This document shows, one piece after another, positions 9,776 through 18,756 of a stretch of DNA of 64,000 nt (position 1 is the first letter of the stretch; each line of letters starts with the position of its first letter). The stretch is from Lentisphaerota bacterium (GTDB taxonomy: Bacteria; Verrucomicrobiota; Lentisphaeria; Victivallales; Victivallaceae). The notes under the pieces are model-generated. The model was not told the DNA's origin. It worked only from the letters and a program-made list of their open reading frames with translations, and did no database searches. The stretch lies in NCBI GenBank assembly GCA_015061885.1, contig SUVS01000004.1, forward strand, positions 20,641 to 84,640. Direction: 5' to 3'. Both the position numbers and the translations under genes were made by a program.

Positions 9776-10090
9776 GATGGCATGCAGTATGGTGTCGCAG
9801 GGCGAACACCAGTGTTCCGCTCGATAGATATGAGATGGTATGGGAGTGTATGGGAAAGTATGGGAGTGTATGGGAAAGTATGGGATGGTGGGCCAAGCCC
9901 GCCACAGCCGGTTGACGCACTGCTTCCGTTGCACTCCGGCGTGACAAGCCGGCAAGCAATACTCTGTGTACAGCCCGCCCACAGTATCAGGCGGCAGCCG
10001 CCGCCCACGCATAATATTGCTTGCATAGGCGGCAAGGCATTCCCATACCCTCCCATATTTTCTCATATTCTCCCATGCTCTCTCATAAAA
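9776..10090. repeat. Composite-repeat tail with two opposed phased 10-bp repeat arrays
   Basis: The block after the 168-bp array continues with sequence shared with 21500-21700 (GCCGCTCGATAG). It then holds six consecutive decamers of the type TATGGGANNN at 9829-9888, about 150 bases of GC-rich fold-back sequence, and five decamers in the opposite orientation (TCCCATNNNN) at 10041-10090. The intervening segment contains AAGCAATA and TATTGCTT as a further inverted pair. No coding function is visible. Confidence 0.85.
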
Positions 10091-10134
10091 AGCCGCCACG
10101 CACAATATCGCCCGCCTGCCGGGTATATGGCGAA

Positions 10135-10509
10135 AGACCGGGGCATCTGGCATATTTGCACCGGTTCTGGTTCGCCGATAAGTTTATTGCGTATGCCTGC
10201 CGGGAGGACGCTATGCCGATGGATCAGCATCAGCTTATGGCATTGGTCGCACCGCGAACACTTTATGTTGCCAGCAGCAGTGAAGATTTTGGAGCCGATC
10301 CCTATGGCGAATTTCTGGCGGCAAAAGAGGCGGCAGAAGTGTGGCGTTTATATGGAATGGAGAATACGCTTCCAACTGAATTTCCGGCGTTGGAGCAATC
10401 CGTCGGCAATATGGTAAAATACCATTGCAAAGTCGGTAAATACTCCATAACCGCCGCCGATTGGAAGTATTATTACGATTGTGCCGATAAGTTATTTAAA
10501 ACTGTATAA
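10135..10509 (+). pseudogene. C-terminal remnant of a CE15 4-O-methyl-glucuronoyl methylesterase
   Basis: About 120 codons with the conserved end of carbohydrate esterase family 15: a WF-K-AYACRED-like stretch, then MPMDQHQLMALVAPRTLYVA, SSEDFGADPYGEFLAAKEA, and a terminal YHCKVGKYSITAADWKYYYD segment ending near residue FKTV. These enzymes cleave ester links between glucuronoxylan and lignin and are normally 370-450 residues with a secretion signal. Here the N-terminal two thirds, including the nucleophile-serine region, are absent and the frame runs upstream into the decamer repeat block. There is no convincing start codon with a ribosome site. It is most likely a gene broken by expansion or insertion of the repeat. 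It adjoins the putative glycosidases at 3946-9038, which fits a former plant-glycan locus. Confidence 0.75.
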
Positions 10510-10645
10510 ATCATGCCGATAAAGCGTTATTGCTTATATCGGGTGATAAAAGGTGCGTTTTTCTTGAAAAAAACGTGCCTTTTGCTGTTTTAAGATTTGC
10601 AAAAAATCCAATTCAATAGTATCTTTCTGTGATTCATAATTTTTT

Positions 10646-10810
10646 GAGGCAGTTTCAAAAGTCCTCAAAAGCCGCCAAAGGCACAACCTTCGCCCGGCAA
10701 AAGGGGCGTTTGCAGTGGTTACTTTACAAGTAGCCAACGCAAAACTGCCGTTCACCGGACTGGAGGCTCTGCTCTTTGTCTTTGTTTTGAATGACTTTTG
10801 AAATTACCTC
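10646..10810 (+). mobile_element. MITE-like element, 165 bp, copy A
   Basis: Ends GAGGCAGTTTCAAAAGTC and, inverted, GAGGTAATTTCAAAAGTC (16 of 18 identical). The interior has a hairpin around GTGGTTACTTTACAAGTAGCC, homologous to the 168-bp unit at 9043. Possible TTTT target duplication on both sides, though the flanks are T-rich. It is non-coding and lies between the CE15 remnant and the pil operon. Confidence 0.8.
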
Positions 10811-10938
10811 TTTTATAAAAATTTATTGAGAAAAAATCAAAAGTAATAACGGCGTTTGATGCCGCACAGTTATAGTGTTCAGTTGCCGTTCTGGAAAGTA
10901 TTTTTGATAAAATCTCTATTACAGCAAGGAGTGTTGTT

Positions 10939-12645
10939 TTGGCCAGAGATAATAATTATGTGCTTGAGCTTATCAAGCAAGCGGGGATGGTATCGCCTGA
11001 ACAGCTGGAATCTGCTCAACAATTTGTAGATGAATTTCCCAGCAAGATAAGCCTTGTAGATGCTCTCATCAGCAAAAAAGTCATTACTGAAGCTGAAATC
11101 GTTCAGCTTCTGGCAATGGAGTACGGGCTGGAAGTTGTGGATCTGCACAATTATGTTGTTCCGCCGGAAGTGGTGGATGCTCTGCCGGGGGATTTGGCTG
11201 TATCTTACAATGTAGTGCCGGTGGCAAAGCATGATGATTTGCTGACCGTGGCAATGTCCGATCCCGCCGCAATGGATGTGATCGACGCTTTGCGTTACCG
11301 GTTGGGCTGTGATGTGGAAGCCGTGGTCGCAACGCAGGATCAGATCGACCAGATACTTGATGCCAATTACCGGACAACTGCCAGTGCCATGGAAGGCTTG
11401 CTGGGGCAGTTGGGCGAAGAAGCCGGTATGATGGAAAAAGTCGATTCCATCGAAGCTGATGAAATGACGGATGACGATGCTCCGATCATCAAGCTGGTAT
11501 CCGGTCTGATAATTGATGCCTACCGTTTCGGAGCGAGCGATATTCACATGGAACCGATGGAAAAGCATTACCGTGTCCGGTACCGGATCGACGGTGTTTT
11601 GCGGGAAGTTGATGCTCCGCCGAAGTTTTTGCAGGCCAATCTTACCAGCCGTCTCAAGATCATGGCAAGGTTGGATATTACCGAAAAGCGTATCCCGCAG
11701 GACGGCCGTATCAAGATGAGTGTGGGGCCTAAAGATATCGACCTTCGTGTATCAAGCATCCCCACGACTCACGGCGAAAGTATAGTAATGCGTATTCTGG
11801 ATAAATCCAGTATTCAGCTTGATGTGCCGAAACTGGGTTTTTATGCTGACGATATGGTACTGGTAAACCGCATATTGAGTATGCCTGACGGTATCTTTCT
11901 GGTAACCGGCCCGACCGGTTCGGGCAAAACGACTTCGCTTTATGCGTTTTTGAATACGATCAATACAGTTTCCCGCAAGATCATTACTGTGGAAGACCCG
12001 GTGGAATATCAGTTGCCCGGTATCAACCAGGTGCAGGTCGATAGATATGTGAACATGACCTTTGCCGCCGCTCTGCGAGCTATATTGCGTCAGGCACCGA
12101 ATATTGTAATGATCGGGGAAATCCGAGATGTGGAAACTGCCGAAATCGCTATCAACGCCGCTCTGACCGGGCACTTGGTGTTCAGTACCTTGCACACCAA
12201 TGACGCACCGGGGGCGATCACCCGTCTGGTGGATATGGGGGTCAAGGCATTTCTGGTGGCATCGGCGGTGCGGGCGATCATGGCACAGCGTCTTTTGCGG
12301 CGTGTATGCAAACACTGTGCCCAGGATTATGTGCCCAACGAAGTGGAAAAACATCTGCTGGGACTTTCCGATGAGTATGTTGCCACACACACATTCAAGA
12401 AAGGCAAAGGTTGTTCAAGCTGCGGTAAAACCGGTTACAAGGGGCGTATCGGTATCTACGAAATTTGTATGCTTGACAACGATATAACCGAATTGGTCTA
12501 TCGTAACGAACCGACACAGGTCATCCGCGAAGCTGCCCGCCGCAATGGTATGCACTCGCTGCGTGATGACGCTTTGCGTAAAGCCGAAGCGGGTATTTCC
12601 ACATTGGAAGAAGTTATCCGCGTAACAATGATGGACGAAGATTAA
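10939..12645 (+). CDS. pilB: Type IV pilus / type II secretion assembly ATPase, PilB/GspE family (first copy)
   Basis: Hexameric cytoplasmic ATPase that powers pilin polymerisation. It has 568 residues, standard length. An N-terminal MshEN-type domain (about 5-145) is followed by the T2SSE core. Walker A GPTGSGKTT is at residues 324-332, then the Asp box (VEDPVEYQ), Walker B region (VMIGEIRD) and His box (STLHTND). A CxxC pair (CKHC near 458, CSSC near 493) forms the zinc site seen in PilB/PulE. The start is TTG at 10939, with AAGGAG seven bases upstream. It is the first gene of pilB-pilB-pilT-pilC; no pilin genes are in the window. The next gene, a paralogue, follows after 18 bases. Confidence 0.93.
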   Translation: MARDNNYVLELIKQAGMVSPEQLESAQQFVDEFPSKISLVDALISKKVITEAEIVQLLAMEYGLEVVDLHNYVVPPEVVDALPGDLAVSYNVVPVAKHDDLLTVAMSDPAAMDVIDALRYRLGCDVEAVVATQDQIDQILDANYRTTASAMEGLLGQLGEEAGMMEKVDSIEADEMTDDDAPIIKLVSGLIIDAYRFGASDIHMEPMEKHYRVRYRIDGVLREVDAPPKFLQANLTSRLKIMARLDITEKRIPQDGRIKMSVGPKDIDLRVSSIPTTHGESIVMRILDKSSIQLDVPKLGFYADDMVLVNRILSMPDGIFLVTGPTGSGKTTSLYAFLNTINTVSRKIITVEDPVEYQLPGINQVQVDRYVNMTFAAALRAILRQAPNIVMIGEIRDVETAEIAINAALTGHLVFSTLHTNDAPGAITRLVDMGVKAFLVASAVRAIMAQRLLRRVCKHCAQDYVPNEVEKHLLGLSDEYVATHTFKKGKGCSSCGKTGYKGRIGIYEICMLDNDITELVYRNEPTQVIREAARRNGMHSLRDDALRKAEAGISTLEEVIRVTMMDED

Positions 12646-12663
12646 AACAATGGTGGTTTTTTT

Positions 12664-14340
12664 ATGATAGATCAGGAAACACAAGCTCTTTACGATATTC
12701 TGCTTGAAGCCGGCATGAGCGAAGATCAGCTCAAGGAAGGTTTGGAAGAAAAAGAACGCACCGGAAAAAATTACCGTGACATTGTGCTGGATTACGGGTT
12801 CTGCAACGAAACGGAACTGATGCATCTGATCGCTGATAATCTGGGGTGCGAGATAGTTGATTTGGCAGAAATGGATATACCTTCTGCCACATTGGAGCAG
12901 ATAGATGCTTCCACGGCAAGAACTTACGGTGCAGTAGCCGTCCGGGTCGATGATGATCTGCTTTATCTGGCATTGCGTAACCCGCTGGATACCACGGCAG
13001 TTGACGATTTGCGGTTTATTCTGGGGCGTGATTTTATTGTAGTGATGGCTCCGGATGAACAGTTTGACGAAGTGATCGACAAGTATTACCCGATGGATGT
13101 AACCGATATGGCGAGCATGTTCGGGGAGTTTACCGGTAAAGAGGGGGAATATGAAGACGAGGAAGATCTGGAATCTGCCGCCAACTCCGCCCCGATCGTG
13201 CGTTTTGTGGACTTTGTGATCCGTCAGGCGATCAAAGATAAAGCCAGCGACATTCACTTTGAGCCGTTTGAACACGAATACCGCATCCGCTACCGCGTGG
13301 ACGGTGCATTGTACGAATTACCGCCGCCGCCGAAAGTGATGGCTCTGCCGATCACCAGCCGCGTGAAAATCTTGAGCGGACTGAATATTTCAGAACGGCG
13401 TGTGCCGCAGGACGGCCGTATTCAGACCAAGATGAACGGAAAACCGGTGGATTTGCGTGTATCCTGTCTGCCGACAAGTTACGGCGAATCAGTGGTGCTT
13501 CGTGTACTTGACCGGACTGTGGTGAATTTGAGTCTGGACTCGCTGGGGATGGACGAAAATCTGCTCAAGAAGTTCCGTGAGATCATCCATCTGCCCAACG
13601 GTATTCTGCTGGTGACCGGTCCGACCGGTTCCGGTAAAACCACAACGCTGTATTCAGCAATCAACGAAATCAATGTTGTAGGCGATAAGATCCTGACTGC
13701 CGAAGACCCGGTGGAATACGACATTGACGGTATCGTACAGGTTCCGATCAACGAAGCCGTGGGTATGACCTTTGAAAAAGCACTGCGTGCATTCTTGCGA
13801 CAGGACCCCGACCGTATTCTGGTGGGGGAAATCCGTGACTTTATCACCGCCCAGATCGCCGTGGAGGCATCGCTGACCGGGCACTTTGTGTTCAGTACGC
13901 TGCACACCAACGACTCGGCAAGTACCGTTACCCGTCTGATGGATATGGGCTTGGAACCGTTCCTGATCTGTTCAAGTCTGGTCGGGGTATTGAGTCAGCG
14001 TCTTCTGCGTAGAGTCTGTTATGCGTGCAAAACACCATATACCCCGTCGGATGAAGAACTTGAGCGGTTGGAAATCACGCGTGAAGATGTAGCCGGCAGA
14101 CCGTTCTATTACGGCAAAGGCTGTCAGATATGCAAAAATACAGGGTATAAGGGCAGAAAAGCGATCTGCGAACTTATGGTCATGACCAATGAACTTTCGG
14201 AGTTGATTTACAAAGGGGCTCCGACATTGGAAATCCAGAACAAAGCGATCGCCCAGGGTATGCGTACCATGCGTGAAGACGGTATGATCTCGATTTACAA
14301 CGGCGAAACTTCGGTCGATGAAGTGTTGCGATATACATAA
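12664..14340 (+). CDS. pilB: Type IV pilus / type II secretion assembly ATPase, PilB/GspE family (second copy)
   Basis: Second extension-type ATPase, 558 residues, same architecture as its upstream neighbour: MshEN-like N-terminal domain, then the ATPase core with GPTGSGKTT at residues 319-327, AEDPVEYD, VGEIRDFITAQ and STLHTND. The zinc cysteines CYAC and CQIC are present. The two copies are clearly divergent paralogues rather than a recent duplication, because N-terminal domains and linkers differ. An acidic linker (GKEGEYEDEEDLESAA) joins the two halves. Two tandem PilB-type genes suggest either two motors or a heteromeric system. Both keep all catalytic motifs, so neither looks degenerate. 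Confidence 0.93.
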   Translation: MIDQETQALYDILLEAGMSEDQLKEGLEEKERTGKNYRDIVLDYGFCNETELMHLIADNLGCEIVDLAEMDIPSATLEQIDASTARTYGAVAVRVDDDLLYLALRNPLDTTAVDDLRFILGRDFIVVMAPDEQFDEVIDKYYPMDVTDMASMFGEFTGKEGEYEDEEDLESAANSAPIVRFVDFVIRQAIKDKASDIHFEPFEHEYRIRYRVDGALYELPPPPKVMALPITSRVKILSGLNISERRVPQDGRIQTKMNGKPVDLRVSCLPTSYGESVVLRVLDRTVVNLSLDSLGMDENLLKKFREIIHLPNGILLVTGPTGSGKTTTLYSAINEINVVGDKILTAEDPVEYDIDGIVQVPINEAVGMTFEKALRAFLRQDPDRILVGEIRDFITAQIAVEASLTGHFVFSTLHTNDSASTVTRLMDMGLEPFLICSSLVGVLSQRLLRRVCYACKTPYTPSDEELERLEITREDVAGRPFYYGKGCQICKNTGYKGRKAICELMVMTNELSELIYKGAPTLEIQNKAIAQGMRTMREDGMISIYNGETSVDEVLRYT

Positions 14341-14352
14341 TATAATCAATAT

Positions 14353-14379
14353 ATTCCTGTTTTTATGCAGGAATTTTTA
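14353..14379 (+). terminator. Small intra-operon hairpin between pilB and pilT
   Basis: ATTCCTG, an 8-base loop and CAGGAAT, followed by TTTTAATTT. The 7-bp stem is weak. It could act as an attenuator or processing site lowering pilT expression relative to pilB. Function is inferred. Confidence 0.4.
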
Positions 14380-14399
14380 ATTTAAGGAGCAAGCTAAAA

Positions 14400-15488
14400 A
14401 TGGTAGAAATGGCTGATTTGCTGCAGTTGGTAGTTGATGAAGGTGTCAGCGATTTGCATATTGAAGTCGGAGTGCCTCCGGTGGTGCGTTTGCATGGGGA
14501 TATGACCCCGCTTGATTTGCCGCCGCTGACTGCGGAAGATACCGAGCGGCTGGTAAAATCATTTGCCTCGGAAGTGCATATTCAGAAAATTCAGGAAGTC
14601 GGTTCAGTGGACTTCGGTTTTGCCTTCGGCGATCAGGCCCGTTTCCGTGTAAGTGCCTTTAAGCAAAAGAATTGTTTTGGCACGATCTTGCGTCAGATTC
14701 CCAATACACTGCTCACTTTTGAACAGTTGGGGTTGCCGGATTCAGTCAAAAACCTGCTCTACCGTCCCCGCGGTCTGGTGTTGGTGACCGGTCCGACCGG
14801 TTCGGGTAAATCCACTACGCTGGCTTCAATGATCAACATTATCAACAACGAGCGGGCATGTCATATTATTACCGTGGAAGACCCGATCGAATTTTATCAT
14901 CCGCACAAAAAGAGTGTGGTTATCCAGCGTGAAATCGGTTCGGATACCATCAGTTTTGAAGATGCGTTGCGCCGTGCGTTGCGTCAGGACCCGGATATTA
15001 TTCTGGTGGGGGAAATGCGAGATTTGGAAACGATCGAAGCGGCTATTACTGCTGCTGAAACCGGACACCTGGTGTTCGGTACACTGCACACCTGCGGTGC
15101 GGCGGAAACCGTTGACCGTATTGTGGACGCCTTCCCGACCACCCAGCAACAGCAGATCCGAACCCAGCTGGCCTCATCGCTGATCGGGGTTATTTCGCAG
15201 GAACTGCTGCCGCGGTGCGATAAAAAAGGCCGTATAGCGGCGTTTGAAATCATGATCCAGACTCCCGGTATCCAGGCACTTATCCGCGATAATAAAACAT
15301 TCCGTATTACATCGGAATTGCAGACCGGGGCAAAACATGGTATGAATACTATGGATATGCACTTGTTTGAACTTTATAAACAGGGAAAAATCGCCTACGA
15401 AGAAATGGTGAATATGGCACGCGATCAGCAGGATTTGATAAATAAGGCCAAAGAACTTGCTGAACAATTGGAAGAAGAAGGTAACTGA
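14400..15488 (+). CDS. pilT: Twitching motility / pilus retraction ATPase PilT
   Basis: Cytoplasmic ATPase that depolymerises type IV pili. The 362 residues and short N-terminal PAS-like domain (DLLQLVVDEGVSDLHIEVG) are typical of PilT and distinguish it from the two PilB proteins. Walker A GPTGSGKST starts at residue 131. VEDPIEFYH, LVGEMRDLETIEAA (the AIRNLIRE-region equivalents come later) and GTLHTCGAAETVDRI follow. It has no zinc cysteine pair, as expected for PilT. The start at 14400 has AAGGAG ten bases upstream; an internal ATG three codons later is an alternative. It lies between the second pilB and pilC. Confidence 0.95.
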   Translation: MVEMADLLQLVVDEGVSDLHIEVGVPPVVRLHGDMTPLDLPPLTAEDTERLVKSFASEVHIQKIQEVGSVDFGFAFGDQARFRVSAFKQKNCFGTILRQIPNTLLTFEQLGLPDSVKNLLYRPRGLVLVTGPTGSGKSTTLASMINIINNERACHIITVEDPIEFYHPHKKSVVIQREIGSDTISFEDALRRALRQDPDIILVGEMRDLETIEAAITAAETGHLVFGTLHTCGAAETVDRIVDAFPTTQQQQIRTQLASSLIGVISQELLPRCDKKGRIAAFEIMIQTPGIQALIRDNKTFRITSELQTGAKHGMNTMDMHLFELYKQGKIAYEEMVNMARDQQDLINKAKELAEQLEEEGN

Positions 15489-15519
15489 TCGCCACGGCGA
15501 GGTACAGGAGATATGATTT

Positions 15520-16761
15520 ATGCCTCAATATAATTATGTAGCAGTAGATGAAAAAAGCGGAAAAGAGATAAAAGGCTCTATTGAAGCGGCAACCGAGGCA
15601 ATGGCAGCCGCCGAGTTGCGTAAAGAGGGGCTGTTTGCAACCAAGCTCAAGGAAGCCACTGCCAAAAAGAAAAAGGGCGGCAGTCTGAATATCAATCTGG
15701 ATTTTCAGTTCGGTCCGTCGATCATCAAGCGTAAACAGCTTATGGTCATTACCCGTCAGTTGGCAACCTTGCTCGAAGCCGGTTTGCCGCTGATCCGTTC
15801 ATTGCGTACCTTGCAACGGCAGTGCAAAGATAAAATGGCACAGAAGGTGCTTTGCGGGGTGGCAGATGCCGTGGAAACCGGTTCAACATTCTCCGAAGCG
15901 TTGTCGCTTTATCCGGCAACATTCGACCGTTTGTTTTTGAACATGGTCCGAGCCGGGGAAGCCGCCGGGGCAATGGAAACGATTCTGGGACGACTTGCCG
16001 GATTTATGGAAAAGACCGCCCGGTTGGCTGGTAAGGTCAAATCGGCAATGATTTACCCGTCAGTGGTTATTTCGCTGGCGTTGCTGGTAACGACCGGTTT
16101 GATGATCTTCATCGTCCCGAGCTTTACCAAGATCTTTACCGAGTTGCTGGAAGGCGACCCGCTGCCGGGGATTACACAATTTCTGATCGATGTATCTGAA
16201 TGGATGAAGACCCGCTGGTACTATCTGCTGGCAGCACCGTTTGTACTGGTTTTTGTAATAAAGATGACCTATAAAAACAAATACGGCAAATACGGTCTGG
16301 ACTGGGTGCTTTACAATATGCCGATCCTGGGGCCGATCGTTTCCAAGACTGCCATTGCCCGTTTCTCCCGTACATTGGGTACGCTGATGGCGGCAGGGGT
16401 CCCGGTGTTGAACGCATTGATAATTGTGCGTGATACATCGGGTAATGAACTCGTGGCTCAAGCGGTCATGAAAGTGCATGATGCGGTCAAAGAAGGGGAG
16501 GGCATCTCCAAGCCGCTGGGTGCAACCAGGGTGTTTCCGCAGATGGTTATAAGTATGATCGAAGTAGGCGAAGAAACCGGTCGTATGCCGGACATGCTGG
16601 AAAAAGTAGCAAATACCTACGACGAAGAAGTCGATAACGCCGTAGATGCTCTGACCTCGCTGCTGGAACCGATCATGATCGTGGTGCTGGCTGTGATCGT
16701 AGGTACGATCGTTATCGGTCTGTTTGCACCGCTGGCAACGATTATTCAGAAACTTTCGTAA
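15520..16761 (+). CDS. pilC: Type IV pilus inner-membrane platform protein PilC (GspF family)
   Basis: Polytopic platform on which PilB and PilT act. The 413 residues contain two repeated GspF cytoplasmic domains (about 75-195 and 275-395) with the motif QLATLLEAGLPLIRSL in the first and TLGTLMAAGVPVLNAL in the second. Three hydrophobic helices are visible: after the first domain (SVVISLALLVTTGLMIFIV), a second near residue 235 (YYLLAAPFVLVFVI) and one at the C-terminus (IMIVVLAVIVGTIVIGLF). It is the last pil gene of the cluster; only 16 bases separate its stop from manC. Spacing suggests continued transcription. Confidence 0.95.
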   Translation: MPQYNYVAVDEKSGKEIKGSIEAATEAMAAAELRKEGLFATKLKEATAKKKKGGSLNINLDFQFGPSIIKRKQLMVITRQLATLLEAGLPLIRSLRTLQRQCKDKMAQKVLCGVADAVETGSTFSEALSLYPATFDRLFLNMVRAGEAAGAMETILGRLAGFMEKTARLAGKVKSAMIYPSVVISLALLVTTGLMIFIVPSFTKIFTELLEGDPLPGITQFLIDVSEWMKTRWYYLLAAPFVLVFVIKMTYKNKYGKYGLDWVLYNMPILGPIVSKTAIARFSRTLGTLMAAGVPVLNALIIVRDTSGNELVAQAVMKVHDAVKEGEGISKPLGATRVFPQMVISMIEVGEETGRMPDMLEKVANTYDEEVDNAVDALTSLLEPIMIVVLAVIVGTIVIGLFAPLATIIQKLS

Positions 16762-16777
16762 TACAAGGCGAGTTTTC

Positions 16778-17881
16778 ATGGTTGACCGTTCCAACATTTA
16801 TACGGTGGTGGTAGCCGGGGGCAAAGGTGAACGATTCTGGCCCCAGAGCCGGCAGAACTGCCCCAAACAGCTTTTGCGGTTGATCGGTAATCTGACACTT
16901 ATTGAGCAGAGTACCGCACGGATGTTGAGCATAGCTTCACCGGAAAACTGTCTGGTCATTACCAATATAGACTATGTTGAGTCTATGCGTTCATTGCTGC
17001 CCATGTTGCCGCCGGAAAATATTATCGGCGAACCCGTGGGCAGAGATACCGGCAGTTGTCTGGCTCTGGCAAGCGGCATACTTGAAAGCCGCGGGGTGAA
17101 AGATGATGCTGTTATTGTGGCAACTCCCGCCGACCACAGCATCGGCAGTGTGCCGGCATTCTGCCGGACAATATTGCAGTCGGTGGAAACCGCAAGCAAG
17201 TGCGATGCTCCGGTGCTGATAGGAGTCAAGCCGGAATATTCCAGCACCGGTTACGGTTATATACGCTGTGGAACGGTGCTGGATTACGGCGATGAAACAG
17301 TAAAATTTTACAGTGCCGACGGCTTTCGCGAAAAACCTCCGGCAGATGAAGTCGAAGAAATGCTCAAAGAAGATATATGGCGTTGGAACAGCGGCATTTT
17401 CATCTGGAGTTTGGGCGTATTCAAGCGATTGCTGGCAGAACACGCTCCGGAACTTTCCAATATAGCCAAAGCGGTGGGCAGGATCAGCGATCCCGGACGG
17501 TTGATGAACTATTTGCGGGATGAATTTGCCAATGCTCCGAATATATCAATAGATTATGCTCTGTTGGAAAAACTGGATTATCTGGTTGTGGCCGAGTGCG
17601 GATTTGAATGGGAGGATATCGGCAGTTGGACGGCATTGCGTTCACAGATCAGAGCCGATAAAAACAACAACGTTGTGCGGGGGCTTTTTTCCGGACTGGA
17701 TGTGGAAAACTGCATTGTGGTAAATGATGCCCAGCATCTGGTGGCGGCGATAGATGTAAAGGATCTCATTATCGTAAATCAGGATGATGTAACTTTGATT
17801 TGCAGCGAAAAGTCAGCACAACGGGTAAAAGAACTGGTTCATTCGCTGGATCAGGATCAGGATTTGCGGAAATTTTTGTAA
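16778..17881 (+). CDS. manC: Mannose-1-phosphate guanylyltransferase
   Basis: Makes GDP-mannose from mannose-1-phosphate and GTP, a precursor for surface polysaccharide or glycosylation. The N-terminal nucleotidyltransferase signature VVAGGKGERFWPQSR followed by CPKQLLRLIG is diagnostic. ATPADHSIGS and EKPPADEV are further nucleotide-sugar pocket elements, and WNSGIFIW and FEWEDIGSWTAL complete the family pattern. The 367 residues match the short form without the C-terminal isomerase (ManA) domain. ATG at 16778 is chosen because it follows AAGGCG and the pilC stop; an earlier in-frame start would overlap pilC by about 40 bases. Confidence 0.93.
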   Translation: MVDRSNIYTVVVAGGKGERFWPQSRQNCPKQLLRLIGNLTLIEQSTARMLSIASPENCLVITNIDYVESMRSLLPMLPPENIIGEPVGRDTGSCLALASGILESRGVKDDAVIVATPADHSIGSVPAFCRTILQSVETASKCDAPVLIGVKPEYSSTGYGYIRCGTVLDYGDETVKFYSADGFREKPPADEVEEMLKEDIWRWNSGIFIWSLGVFKRLLAEHAPELSNIAKAVGRISDPGRLMNYLRDEFANAPNISIDYALLEKLDYLVVAECGFEWEDIGSWTALRSQIRADKNNNVVRGLFSGLDVENCIVVNDAQHLVAAIDVKDLIIVNQDDVTLICSEKSAQRVKELVHSLDQDQDLRKFL

Positions 17882-17893
17882 CGGCTTGACTGT

Positions 17894-18637
17894 ATGGATT
17901 TTCTTCTTCTTAATATAGGTAATACTCATACGCAATGGATTTTTGCTGATCGCAGCGGCAATATGGATTTGCCGGTAAAGACGGTGGCAACTGCCGCGTG
18001 GCAGAGTGATTTGTCGTTGTTGCCGCCGGTTGAACATGATTGCCGGGTTTGGGCGGCGTGCGTAGTTCCCCGTGCGGTGCAGACTCTTGAAGCTTCCGGT
18101 TTGTATAAAAAACTGCAATGGGTCACAGCGACGGCGGGCGAGGTTGCCGGATTGGATTTTTCGCAAATGGACAGTTCCACACTGGGTGCTGACCGCATAG
18201 CCAATGCCGCGGCACTGGTTGCCGGAGGTAAACTCCCGGCAAGCAACTTTGATTGCGGTACAGCAATAACTCTGGAAACTGTGTTGGAAAATAATGTATT
18301 TGCCGGAGGTGCTATCATGCCCGGACGCAAACTTATGCGTGGTGCATTGGCAAGCGGTACTGCTGCATTGCCGGATCTGCCGCTGGATCTGCCGCTGCCG
18401 GATGGTTTGGGTTTGAACACTAAAGCGGCGATGACGCTGGGTATAGACTTGGGAGCCGTCGGCATGGTGCGTGAACTGATGGCAAGGAGTGAGGCACTCG
18501 GAGTAAAATACATGGTCGCCTCCGGCGGCGATGCGGAGTTTTTCTGCGAACACATTCCGGAGCTGGAAGCCGTCGGAAATCTCTTTACTTTGCATGGAAT
18601 ATATTATATTGCCGTAAAACATCTTGAAAAAGAGTGA
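17894..18637 (+). CDS. coaX: Type III pantothenate kinase
   Basis: First step of coenzyme A synthesis, phosphorylating pantothenate. The 247 residues are normal for CoaX. Visible motifs are LLNIGNTHTQW (phosphate-1), GADRIANAAAL and FDCGTAITLE (phosphate-2), then GGAIMPGRKLMRGAL. The first motif usually reads D-x-GNT; here the aspartate position is asparagine (N7), while the second aspartate (DCGT) is kept. The gene starts 12 bases after manC. Absence of PanK type I or II in the window says nothing about the genome. The enzyme is probably real, but the N7 change may affect metal or phosphate binding. Confidence 0.88.
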   Translation: MDFLLLNIGNTHTQWIFADRSGNMDLPVKTVATAAWQSDLSLLPPVEHDCRVWAACVVPRAVQTLEASGLYKKLQWVTATAGEVAGLDFSQMDSSTLGADRIANAAALVAGGKLPASNFDCGTAITLETVLENNVFAGGAIMPGRKLMRGALASGTAALPDLPLDLPLPDGLGLNTKAAMTLGIDLGAVGMVRELMARSEALGVKYMVASGGDAEFFCEHIPELEAVGNLFTLHGIYYIAVKHLEKE

Positions 18638-18756
18638 ATTTTTGCTCCGGAAAGTGGAATTAAACTCTCCGGTGTGGTATATTACCATAATACGGCTGAA
18701 GCAGTGAATAAAGCCGTTGCAACAGAAAATTTTTAATCTGAATGGAGATATTCAAT

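Noticed and set aside
9163..9827. Open frames of 110-130 codons within the 168-bp array
   Set aside because: They repeat with the array period, have no ribosome site, and are an effect of the unit length (168 is a multiple of 3).
9043..10810. CRISPR array or integron-like attC array
   Set aside because: The repeats are 167-168 bp units without the repeat/spacer pattern, no cas genes or integrase are present, and the copies are near-identical throughout.
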